Below are positions 17,297 to 25,010 of a DNA stretch of 64,000 nt, one piece after another. The translations under genes and the position numbers were made by a program. Positions within the stretch are counted from its first letter, which is position 1. Each line of letters opens with the position of its first letter. The stretch lies in assembly GCF_045277565.1 (NCBI RefSeq), contig NZ_CP123584.1:2294001-2358000 (forward strand). Reading direction: 5' to 3'. Source of the DNA: Aliisedimentitalea scapharcae (GTDB lineage Bacteria > Pseudomonadota > Alphaproteobacteria > Rhodobacterales > Rhodobacteraceae). Below the pieces are notes generated by a model. The model worked only from the letters and a program-made list of their open reading frames with translations. It was not told the origin of the DNA and did no database searches.

Positions 17297-17986
17297 ATGT
17301 CAGCGGACCAACCCAGCGTTCTTGTCGTCGAAGATGAAATGGCCCAACGCGAAGTGCTCGCCTATAACCTCGAAGCCGAAGGGTTCCAGGTGACCCGCGC
17401 CGAAAATGGTGAAGAAGCGCTGTTGCTGGTGTCCGAAGTCATGCCGGATATTATTGTTCTGGACTGGATGATGCCCAATCTCAGCGGTATCGAAGTCTGC
17501 CGCCGACTGAAATCGCGCCCCGAAACCCGGTCCATCCCGATCATCATGTTGTCCGCCCGCACCGAAGAGCTGGACAAGGTCCGCGGCCTGGAAACCGGAG
17601 CGGACGATTATGTTGTCAAACCCTATTCGGTGGTCGAACTGATGGCGCGGGTGCGAACCCAACTGCGTCGTGTGCGTCCATCGACTGTGGGGGTCAGGCT
17701 GGAGTTTCGCGATATCGTGCTGGATTCGGAAACCCACAAGGTCAGCCGTGACGGAGACCCCTTGAAACTGGGCCCGACCGAATTCCGACTGTTGTCGACC
17801 TTTATGGAAAAACCCGGTCGGGTGTGGACGCGCGAACAATTGTTGGACAGGGTCTGGGGGCGCGACATTTTTGTTGATACCCGCACCGTTGATGTCCATA
17901 TCGGCCGGTTGCGCAAGGCGTTGACACAATTTGGTGGGGATGACCCGGTGCGGACCGTGCGTGGTGCGGGGTATGCCTTGGGGTGA
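17297..17986 (+). CDS. phoB: Phosphate regulon response regulator PhoB
   Basis: 229-aa OmpR/PhoB-type response regulator, partner of PhoR. Receiver domain residues ~8-120 with VLVVEDE and the phospho-acceptor Asp in IIVLDWMMPNLSG; winged-helix DNA-binding domain ~130-229 with KLGPTEFRLLSTFMEKPGRVWTREQLLDRVWG and RTVDVHIGRLRKAL. It should bind the Pho box upstream of pstS and thus autoregulate its own operon. Confidence 0.96.
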   Translation: MSADQPSVLVVEDEMAQREVLAYNLEAEGFQVTRAENGEEALLLVSEVMPDIIVLDWMMPNLSGIEVCRRLKSRPETRSIPIIMLSARTEELDKVRGLETGADDYVVKPYSVVELMARVRTQLRRVRPSTVGVRLEFRDIVLDSETHKVSRDGDPLKLGPTEFRLLSTFMEKPGRVWTREQLLDRVWGRDIFVDTRTVDVHIGRLRKALTQFGGDDPVRTVRGAGYALG

Positions 17987-18022
17987 TCCCAATTCGCATC
18001 GACAAGATACTCGGGGATCCGC

Positions 18023-18085
18023 TCTTCATCTGGCCAGAAATATCCCGGGGGAGTCCCTGCCTGCAGGGACGGGGGCAGAGCCCCC
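18023..18085. repeat. Palindromic extragenic element (REP-like)
   Basis: Two hairpins in tandem: GTCCCTGC-CT-GCAGGGAC (perfect 8-bp stem) and GGGGGC-AGA-GCCCCC (6-bp stem), preceded by the conserved-looking CATCTGGCCAGAAATATCC. Extragenic sequences of this make-up are, from memory, common in roseobacter genomes. It lies between the convergent phoB and lysR genes, so it may also end both transcripts. Confidence 0.65.
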
Positions 18086-18105
18086 GGTTTGTCCAGCCCC
18101 AGGGG

Positions 18106-19017
18106 TCATCGGGGCAGTGGATCTTCGGGCTGGGCCTTGGTTGACATCCAGTCACGAAATTTGACCAACGCGGGGCCATCGGCCTTGTTTTCAGGCCAGA
18201 CCAGGAAATAGGCCCCCTCGCTCTCAACGGCTTCGCTGTGCAGCGCGATCAACCGCCCTGTGGCCAGATCCTGTTCCACCAGATATTCAGGCATCAACGC
18301 CACGCCAAGCCCGTGCAAGGCGGCTTGGGTGATGGTTGCAAACTGGTCGTACAACGTCCCGGAGAGGTCCACATCACCCGTCTGCCCCTGTTTGTGAAAC
18401 CAGTCACGCCAGGCATGGGGACGGGTTTGAATATGCAGCAACGGCAGGGACAGAATATCCGCAGGTGTTGTCAGCCGACGCTCCCCCAACAGCCCCGGCG
18501 CACAGACCGGGATGACTTGTTCATTGCGCAATAGCATCGACTGAGTGCCCGGCCACATCGCATCCCCAAAATGGATCGCAGCATCAAACCCGTCAGAGGC
18601 AAAGCTGAACGGCACCAGACGGGTGGTCATGTTGATGGTTACATCCGGGTGCAATCGGGCGAATTCCGGTAGCCGTGGCATCAGCCAGCGCATCCCGAAT
18701 GTGGGCAGGATTGCCAGGTTCAAGGTTCCGGCCAACGGCGCGGCCTGTAACCGCAGGGACGCTTGGGCGATCTGGTTCAACGCCTGGCGAATTTCGGTGA
18801 CATAGTCCCGCGCCGCAGGGGTAAGCGACAGCCGTTTGCGGTCGCGCTGGATCAATGTGGTGTCCAGCTGTTCTTCGAGCGATTGCAGCTGGCGGCTGAC
18901 TGCGCTTTGGGTCAGGGACATTTCTTCGGCCACAGCCGATGCGCTGCCCAATCTGTCCAGCGCCTCAAGCGCGCGCAGCGCGGAAATTGATGGGGTAAAA
19001 CGGCGCGGTGCAATCAT
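18106..19017 (-). CDS. LysR family regulator, probable controller of glutaryl-CoA dehydrogenase
   Basis: 303 aa, GcvA-type LysR. The wHTH at residues ~8-66 reads SALRALEALDRLGSASAVAE and LTQSAVSRQLQSLEEQLDT; the effector domain starts at GTLNLAILPTFGMRWLMPRLP. It is divergent from gcdH with a 103-base shared region containing a 20-bp palindrome, the layout seen for regulators of glutarate/lysine breakdown (GcdR in other proteobacteria). The effector (glutarate or glutaryl-CoA) is inferred from this context only. Confidence 0.9.
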   Translation of the reverse strand: MIAPRRFTPSISALRALEALDRLGSASAVAEEMSLTQSAVSRQLQSLEEQLDTTLIQRDRKRLSLTPAARDYVTEIRQALNQIAQASLRLQAAPLAGTLNLAILPTFGMRWLMPRLPEFARLHPDVTINMTTRLVPFSFASDGFDAAIHFGDAMWPGTQSMLLRNEQVIPVCAPGLLGERRLTTPADILSLPLLHIQTRPHAWRDWFHKQGQTGDVDLSGTLYDQFATITQAALHGLGVALMPEYLVEQDLATGRLIALHSEAVESEGAYFLVWPENKADGPALVKFRDWMSTKAQPEDPLPR

Positions 19018-19030
19018 AATGTATTCCGAA

Positions 19031-19050
19031 TTCTCATGAAGTCATGTGAA
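19031..19050. promoter_or_regulatory. Inverted repeat, candidate LysR operator
   Basis: TTCTCATGAAGTCATGTGAA: arms TTCTCATGA and TCATGTGAA match at 8 of 9 positions around AG, and they contain two T-N11-A cores typical of LysR sites. It starts 14 bases upstream of the lysR start codon and about 70 bases before gcdH. Confidence 0.55.
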
Positions 19051-19120
19051 ATAGGCGATTTTATTTGCTCTTTACTCATAGTATGTCCAGTCCAAATTGG
19101 CAAATTCAAGGGCTGACATC

Positions 19121-20347
19121 ATGACCGAAGCTTCCAAACCTGCACTGCGCGCCAAAGACGCCCCCGATCTGGGTCGTTTCAACTGGGAAGACGCGCTGCG
19201 TCTGGACGACCAACTGAGCGAAGAAGAGCGCATGATCGCCGAGTCCGCCCGCGCCTATGCACAGGAAAAACTGCAAACCCGTGTGACCGAGGCCTACGCC
19301 AATGAACACACTGACCCGGACATCTTTCGCGAGATGGGGGAGATGGGCCTGCTGGGCACCACAATCCCCGAGGAGTACGGTGGGTTGGGGTCGAACTATG
19401 TGTCCTACGGTCTGGTGGCGCGCGAAGTTGAACGTGTCGACAGCGGCTATCGGTCGATGATGTCGGTCCAGTCTTCGCTGGTGATGTATCCGATCTATGC
19501 CTATGGCAGCGAAGAACAGCGCCAGAAATATCTGCCAAAACTGGCAAGCGGCGAATGGATCGGGTGTTTCGGACTCACCGAACCAGATGCCGGATCCGAC
19601 CCGGCCAGCATGAAAACCCGCGCGGAAAAGACCGATGGTGGCTATCGGCTGACCGGATCAAAAATGTGGATTTCGAATGCGCCAATTGCGGATGTCTTTG
19701 TTGTTTGGGCCAAATCCGAAGCCCACGGCGGTAAAATTCGTGGCTTTGTCCTGGACAAGGGCACCAAGGGGCTGAGCGCGCCCAAGATCGAAAACAAGGC
19801 GTCCTTGCGCGCCTCGATCACCGGGGAAATCGTTTTGGACAGCGTCGAAGTTGGCGAAGAAGCGCTGTTGCCGCATGTGCAGGGGCTGAAAGGTCCATTC
19901 GGCTGTCTGAACCGGGCGCGCTATGGCATCGCCTGGGGAGCCATGGGCGCTGCCGAGGCCTGCTGGCACGCCGCCCGTCAATATGGTCTGGACCGCAAAC
20001 AGTTCGATCGCCCTTTGGCCAACACCCAGTTGTTTCAATTGAAACTCGCCAACATGCAGACTGAAATCACCCTGGGTCTGCAGGCTGCATTGCGCGTCGG
20101 GCGTCTGATGGATCAGGCCAATGCCGCGCCCGAGATGATTTCGATCATCAAGCGCAACAACTGTGGCAAGGCGCTGGAAATCGCGCGCCACGCCCGCGAC
20201 ATGCACGGCGGAAATGGCATCAGCCTGGAATTCAATGTCATCCGTCACATGGTGAACCTGGAAACGGTCAATACCTATGAGGGTACGCATGACGTGCATG
20301 CGCTGATCCTGGGCCGCGCACAAACAGGATTGCAGGCGTTCTATTAA
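19121..20347 (+). CDS. gcdH: Glutaryl-CoA dehydrogenase
   Basis: FAD-dependent acyl-CoA dehydrogenase that oxidises and decarboxylates glutaryl-CoA to crotonyl-CoA in lysine, tryptophan and glutarate breakdown. 408 aa. Landmarks are GCFGLTEPDAGSDPASMKTRA, SKMWISNAPIADVFVVWAK, RYGIAWGAMGAAE and the C-terminal NTYEGTHDVHALILGRA, in which Glu387 is the catalytic base as in GCDH. The ATG follows AAGGG; an upstream TTG in frame at 19097 is not needed. Confidence 0.94.
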   Translation: MTEASKPALRAKDAPDLGRFNWEDALRLDDQLSEEERMIAESARAYAQEKLQTRVTEAYANEHTDPDIFREMGEMGLLGTTIPEEYGGLGSNYVSYGLVAREVERVDSGYRSMMSVQSSLVMYPIYAYGSEEQRQKYLPKLASGEWIGCFGLTEPDAGSDPASMKTRAEKTDGGYRLTGSKMWISNAPIADVFVVWAKSEAHGGKIRGFVLDKGTKGLSAPKIENKASLRASITGEIVLDSVEVGEEALLPHVQGLKGPFGCLNRARYGIAWGAMGAAEACWHAARQYGLDRKQFDRPLANTQLFQLKLANMQTEITLGLQAALRVGRLMDQANAAPEMISIIKRNNCGKALEIARHARDMHGGNGISLEFNVIRHMVNLETVNTYEGTHDVHALILGRAQTGLQAFY

Positions 20348-20371
20348 GCCCTGGTTTCCACGCTGACAAAC

Positions 20372-20404
20372 AAAGCCGGGCCACTCCGATGGTCCGGCTT
20401 TTTT
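20372..20404 (+). terminator. Rho-independent terminator after gcdH
   Basis: Stem AAAGCCGGGCCA / TGGTCCGGCTT with a 6-base loop (one mismatch), followed by T6. It lies 25 bases after the gcdH stop. Confidence 0.9.
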
Positions 20405-20524
20405 GTGTCCTTGTCTTATCCAGCCTGGTTGAGTTCGGACAAAAGAAGGCTGGAAGTGACGACCTCTGCGGGCCCAGGCGTCTATCGCCATTCCCGTCGT
20501 TGAACCCTGGCCAGATTTTGGGAG

Positions 20525-21046
20525 GACATTCTGGACGCCCTGCAAATGATCGACAGGATCGTCACCCGCGCCCATCATCAGGCAGCTGGCTCCACAAGGG
20601 GGGGCTGCGTAGCAGTGTTTTGGCTATGAGAACTGAGATCACGTCGGGCCAAACATCCGATACCTGAGGTTCGATCTTGTCATGGACGACAATCTACCGG
20701 AGCCCAGCGCGCTGCTGGCGGATCGTGGCCATGACACTGACCATACTCGGAACAACATGGATAAACGCGATATCCTAATTCAGATCCCAATGCGCAAGAC
20801 TTGCAATATGCGCCTTGGCGTAGATCGCATGCTTTACCGGTTGCGCACCACGGTTGAGCGGTGCCTCAACAAGCTCAAGAATGTTCGGCCGTCGCAACCC
20901 GCTTCGACAAGACTGTTGAATGCTTCCTGGGCGTCATCGACATCGCATCACTCCTCCTTTGGATACGCCATTTGCCAAAAGGGCCTAGCAGCGAACACTC
21001 CAAACCAAAATTTCGTTGCGGTGGCGACCCCGTGGCGATTGAATAG
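20525..21046 (+). pseudogene. Decayed IS5-type transposase
   Basis: Remnant of a DDE transposase, broken in at least two places. One frame carries LDALQMIDRIVTRAHHQAAG (first catalytic region), then a deletion, then EITSGQTSDT; a second frame from ~20660 has RFDLVMDDNLPEPSALLADR and the region IPMRKTCNMRLGVDRMLYRL leading to VERCLNKLKN; after a frameshift near 20890 it continues as VATRFDKTVECFLGVIDIAS and LLWIRHLP. These are the conserved blocks of IS5-group transposases of Rhodobacterales as remembered. No intact terminal inverted repeats were seen, so it cannot move by itself. Confidence 0.82.
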
Positions 21047-21070
21047 GAATATGGTCAAGGTCTGAAAGCA

Positions 21071-21108
21071 AAAAAGCCCTCTAAGAGGCTAACCTTAAAG
21101 GGCTTTTT
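21071..21108 (-). terminator. Terminator of tRNA-Asn (bidirectional)
   Basis: Perfect 10-bp stem AAAAAGCCCT / AGGGCTTTTT with an 18-base loop. It lies one base past the CCA end of the tRNA on the reverse strand and has T-runs on both sides. Confidence 0.85.
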
Positions 21109-21109
21109 A

Positions 21110-21184
21110 TGGCTCCGGCGGTAGGGATCGAACCTACGACCAATTGATTAACAGTCAACTGCTCTACCGCTGAGCTACGCCGGA
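21110..21184 (-). tRNA. tRNA-Asn (anticodon GTT)
   Basis: On the reverse strand all arms fold: acceptor TCCGGCG / CGCCGGA, D-arm GCTCAGCGGTAGAGC, anticodon loop CTGTTAA (GTT, decodes AAC/AAU), T-arm GTAGG-TTCGATC-CCTAC, discriminator G and encoded CCA. 75 bases including CCA. Confidence 0.97.
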
Positions 21185-21277
21185 ACGGTGCGCGTTCTAT
21201 AGCTTGGGTTTTGGGGTGCGTCCAGAGGGGAAATAGTGATTTTTTCCGTTTTTCACCCACACCTGTGACAGGGGTGT

Positions 21278-22192
21278 TTAAACCCTTTGAAATGTTGATT
21301 TGGCAGACAGTGGACCCTGTGGTTCCACAATGGCACGACCCGTCAAATCGACCAGATGCGCGAGCACATTGCGTTCGGCGGCACCCATCAGGGCAGCGGG
21401 GGTTTCCAGGTATATCTGCTCGGCCAGGGCACGGGCTGTGGCTGGACCGCCGTCAAGGGCATCGATGATGGCCGCTTCGCGAGACAGGCGATGTGTGATC
21501 AACCAGTCCAACCTTTCCATCGGGTCGCTGACTGGGGCACCGTGCCCGGCATGAAAGACCGACCAGTCTCGGCCACGCAGGCGATTGCATGAGGTCATGA
21601 AATCGGTCAAGTCGCCTTCGGGGGGCGAGACAAGCGAGCTGGCCCAACCCATCACGTGATCGCCGGTAAAACAGACGTCATTCCAACCCAATGCGATATG
21701 ATTGCCCAAATGACCAGGCGTATGGATAACCTCCAGGGTCCAACCATCGCCCTGGATCAGATCACCATCTGTGACAACCTGATCGGGTAAAAAGTCGTGG
21801 TCCACACCTTCTCCGCCAGCCACAAGGCCAGAGGCCGCGAGCTTTTGCATCACCACGCTGCGCCCGGCCTGGGCATCACCAAAAGCCAGGATGGGCGCGC
21901 CCGTGGCCTGAGACAATCTGCGCGCCAGGGGGGAATGGTCCAGATGGGAATGGGTGACCACGATATGGGAAATGCTCTGTCCGGGTTCCACCGCGGCCAG
22001 CAGCGCCTGTAGATGTGGGTCACTGTCGGGACCCGGATCAATGACGGCCAACTGTCGGGTGCCCAGCAGATAACTGTTGGTGCCTCGATAGGTCATTGGG
22101 GATGGGTTGGGGGCCAGCACGCGGCGCAAACCGGGGGCCAAGGTTTCAGGCAGACCGGGAACCGGGTTAAAGTCATCGGGCGGCTGCGTCAT
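21278..22192 (-). CDS. MBL-fold metallo-hydrolase (LACTB2/glyoxalase II-like)
   Basis: 304 aa. Metallo-beta-lactamase domain at residues ~20-220 with THSHLDHS (metal motif HxHxDH), HTPGHLGNH and FTGDHVMG; the C-terminal ~70 residues form the winged-helix-like extension seen in LACTB2-type proteins (LITHRLSREAAIIDALDGG). Human LACTB2 is an endoribonuclease and other members hydrolyse thioesters, so the substrate cannot be fixed here. The ATG at 22192 has AGGA eight bases upstream; an in-frame extension to 22240 has none. Confidence 0.9.
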   Translation of the reverse strand: MTQPPDDFNPVPGLPETLAPGLRRVLAPNPSPMTYRGTNSYLLGTRQLAVIDPGPDSDPHLQALLAAVEPGQSISHIVVTHSHLDHSPLARRLSQATGAPILAFGDAQAGRSVVMQKLAASGLVAGGEGVDHDFLPDQVVTDGDLIQGDGWTLEVIHTPGHLGNHIALGWNDVCFTGDHVMGWASSLVSPPEGDLTDFMTSCNRLRGRDWSVFHAGHGAPVSDPMERLDWLITHRLSREAAIIDALDGGPATARALAEQIYLETPAALMGAAERNVLAHLVDLTGRAIVEPQGPLSAKSTFQRV

Positions 22193-22270
22193 GTCTAATG
22201 TCCTGTTGCGTCTTGCGAATCTGACCTGTGCTGTATTCACACCACTGATCTGGCACTATAGGCTTAGCGC

Positions 22271-23590
22271 ATGTTTTTCCATTGGCTCAAACAATATATG
22301 CCGCGCAGCCTGTATGGGCGGGCCGCATTGATCATGGTGTTGCCGATTGTGGTTTTGCAATTGGTTGTTTCAGTTGTGTTTTTGCAAAGGCACCTGGAGG
22401 ACGTGACCGTCCAGATGACCCGCACGATGGTCCGCGAGGTGCGGCTTGTCGCGCAGCAGGCGGATCCGTCGCAGACGTCGCAGCAAATGGTGGCCCGGGC
22501 ACAGCCCATTCTGGATGTGTTGAATATGGGGTTGCGCGATGTCGAGCCGGACGAAGCCCCGTTCACAGACGACATCGGTTTGATTGATTATTCCGGGCAC
22601 GTGGTTGCCGACACACTCTATCAGGTGTTTCCAGAAACGCTCGCGGTTCAGTTTGCGGACAACAGGGTGGTGCGGCTGGTGTTTCAGTCACAGATCGGGC
22701 CAATGGCCATAACGTTTGACCGGCGCCGGGTGACGGCGGCGGCACCGCATCAGTTGATCGTGACCATGTTGTTCTTTGGCATGTTGATGACGGTGATCGC
22801 CTTTTTGTACATGCGCAATCAGCTGCGCCCGATCAAACGTCTGGCCGAAGCGGCGCAAGCCTTTGGTCGGGGCCGTGTCGAGCCGTATTGGCCAACTGGT
22901 GCGACCGAAGTCCGGATCGCCGGCAGCGCGTTCCTGGACATGCGGGCCCGGATTGAACGTCAGATCGAACAGCGCACCATGATGCTGTCAGGGGTCAGCC
23001 ATGATCTGCGCACCCCCTTGACCCGGTTGCGGTTGGGATTGGCCATGATTGACGAAGAAGATGCCGAGCCGCTGTTGCAGGATGTGGATGACATGCAGAG
23101 TCTGCTGGATGCATTTTTGGATTTCTCACGTGGGGCAGGCCAGGGCACACCCGAAACGATTGTCCCGGACGTGTTTCTGCGTCGCGCGGTCGAGGATGCC
23201 AAACGGGAAGGCAAGCAGGTCGAACTGGGAGAGTGCCAAGGAACAGGCGACATCAAATTGCACCCGACGGCCATGCGCAGGGCGGTCGATAACCTGATCG
23301 GCAATGCGGTGCGTTATGGAAACCGTGCAAAGGTGTCTTATGTCCTGTCGGACAAATCCCTGCGGATCCGGGTCGAGGATGACGGACCTGGGATCCCGGC
23401 CGATCTGCGGGGCGATGCGATCAAACCCTTTACCCGGCTGGATCCAGCGCGCAATCAGAACCAGGGCAGCGGCGTTGGTCTGGGGCTTGCCATCGTGGCC
23501 GATATCGCCCGCGCCCACGGTGGCACTCTCAGATTGGGAGAAAGCCGCGAGCTGGGCGGATTGCAGGCAGACATCGTGATTGCCCGGTAA
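22271..23590 (+). CDS. EnvZ-like membrane sensor histidine kinase
   Basis: 439 aa. Membrane segments at ~18-38 and ~160-181 bracket a ~120-residue periplasmic domain; HAMP follows (RNQLRPIKRLAEAAQAFGRG), then HisKA with GVSHDLRTPLTRLRLGLAM (His244) and HATPase_c with NLIGNAVRYG, EDDGPGIP and GSGVGLGLAIVADI. The layout and sequence are those of EnvZ/PetP-type kinases. No response regulator lies next to it in the window, so its partner must be elsewhere. It is divergent from the MBL hydrolase with 78 bases between starts. Confidence 0.92.
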   Translation: MFFHWLKQYMPRSLYGRAALIMVLPIVVLQLVVSVVFLQRHLEDVTVQMTRTMVREVRLVAQQADPSQTSQQMVARAQPILDVLNMGLRDVEPDEAPFTDDIGLIDYSGHVVADTLYQVFPETLAVQFADNRVVRLVFQSQIGPMAITFDRRRVTAAAPHQLIVTMLFFGMLMTVIAFLYMRNQLRPIKRLAEAAQAFGRGRVEPYWPTGATEVRIAGSAFLDMRARIERQIEQRTMMLSGVSHDLRTPLTRLRLGLAMIDEEDAEPLLQDVDDMQSLLDAFLDFSRGAGQGTPETIVPDVFLRRAVEDAKREGKQVELGECQGTGDIKLHPTAMRRAVDNLIGNAVRYGNRAKVSYVLSDKSLRIRVEDDGPGIPADLRGDAIKPFTRLDPARNQNQGSGVGLGLAIVADIARAHGGTLRLGESRELGGLQADIVIAR

Positions 23591-23596
23591 CTCCGG

Positions 23597-24901
23597 TCAG
23601 GTCGTCAGTCCCCGAGATGGCGGGCTGATATTGACGGGCCGATATCCGGGGTGACCGCGCTGGCGGGCGTAAACGCTGTCATCAATCGTGTGATCGGCGG
23701 GGATGGCTCGGGGCTCCTGCATCGGCAAATACCAGAGCGGGCCACATTTTCGGCGGGGCCAATGTCGCCGTTCTCGGGTCTTGAGGATCAGGTATTCCAA
23801 AGGCAACCAGCCGGCGGCCATCGAATTGTGGATCGGGGCCAGCGCATAGGGGTTATGCCAGGGGGCGTTGGCATCGGTGTCCGCTTTTGGCAGGGCGTGG
23901 ACCAGATGATCTTCGCGGAATTTGCGGTTCAGGCGAAGGTGCCGACTGGGCTCTGGCGCGGCAACATCATCGCATACGGCGTCTTCGTGATCGGCCTGAA
24001 TTTCGGCCTGTTTGAGAGCGTCCAGCATCCAGCTGAGCGTCAGCTTGCCGATTTCGGCGTTTTGACCCGTGCTGCCGCCTATATCGCTGTGATATCCTGG
24101 GAACCAGCGTTGTTCGACATATTGTTTGCGCTTGTGCGCCGCATGGTGAAACCGGTTCGGGTAATAGTCGGTGGGTTTCCACGGCAGGGGGCGAAACATC
24201 GACCTTTTTTCATCCACCGCCAACGCATGCAGCACGATGCGCACCGACGGGTTGTGCACGACATTGGCGTGGGTCGCCAGTTCAAAAACCGAACCAATGT
24301 CGGCCAAGGTCTTGATCGGGTTTGGAAATCGGATCATCGACGCAACTGTATCGAACAACCCTATCGCGCGAATCGGGACATTGGGCCGCGGACGCAAAAC
24401 TCGGACATAGGCCCGCAAACGGGCAAATGTCACAGCGTCGTCCGCATCGCGTTTGGATTCTGTTACCGCGCGATAGGCCCGAAAGGCTTCGGTCACCAAA
24501 TGAAGGCGTTCCGGGGCCAACAGGCCAAAATTGTGCAGAAATCCCAAAAGAACCCGCGACGCATAAGCGCCGCGCGAAAATCCGAACACATAGATCTGGT
24601 CCGCCTCGGGAAAGCCCGTTTGGGTGCCGTCCCGATAATGACGGGCGAGAAAGGAATAAGCCTCGAGCACATCGTTTTCCAACCCTCGGCCAAACGCCTG
24701 TCCAGCTAGCGCCTTGAGGTTGCGGACCAGCGCGGAATCAATCAACCGCGGACCTTCGAGAGTGCCAACGCCAGGGACATAGTGTTTCAGTTGGGTGCTG
24801 TCATCCCGCACACCGGTGTACAGTTTGAGGACATTGCTGTCCGTCGCCCCGATTTCGTTACCAGTGCCATCAAAACAAATAATAATTTTGCGCGGTGCCA
24901 T
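23597..24901 (-). CDS. DUF2235 alpha/beta-hydrolase family protein
   Basis: 434 aa. The N-terminus RKIIICFDGTGNEIG and the nucleophile motif YVFGFSRGAYASR (GxSxG-like, GFSRG) are diagnostic for DUF2235, the family containing Tle1-type phospholipase effectors of type VI secretion. Further landmarks are LFDTVASM and GYHSDIGGST, which probably hold catalytic residues. No secretion genes, signal peptide or immunity gene are seen nearby, so a housekeeping or stand-alone hydrolase is equally possible. The frame extends 18 codons upstream to an ATG at 24955 with a hydrophobic stretch but no ribosome-binding site; the given start is also weakly supported. Confidence 0.85.
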   Translation of the reverse strand: MAPRKIIICFDGTGNEIGATDSNVLKLYTGVRDDSTQLKHYVPGVGTLEGPRLIDSALVRNLKALAGQAFGRGLENDVLEAYSFLARHYRDGTQTGFPEADQIYVFGFSRGAYASRVLLGFLHNFGLLAPERLHLVTEAFRAYRAVTESKRDADDAVTFARLRAYVRVLRPRPNVPIRAIGLFDTVASMIRFPNPIKTLADIGSVFELATHANVVHNPSVRIVLHALAVDEKRSMFRPLPWKPTDYYPNRFHHAAHKRKQYVEQRWFPGYHSDIGGSTGQNAEIGKLTLSWMLDALKQAEIQADHEDAVCDDVAAPEPSRHLRLNRKFREDHLVHALPKADTDANAPWHNPYALAPIHNSMAAGWLPLEYLILKTRERRHWPRRKCGPLWYLPMQEPRAIPADHTIDDSVYARQRGHPGYRPVNISPPSRGLTT

Positions 24902-25010
24902 CCCAATACCCCAAACGAAGAATACTGTCAGTATGGCACGAAATACATGAAACAATAGGGATAATTACCTGCCCCGAGCACAGGCATCGGGGCAGGTGGG
25001 AGGATCGGGA

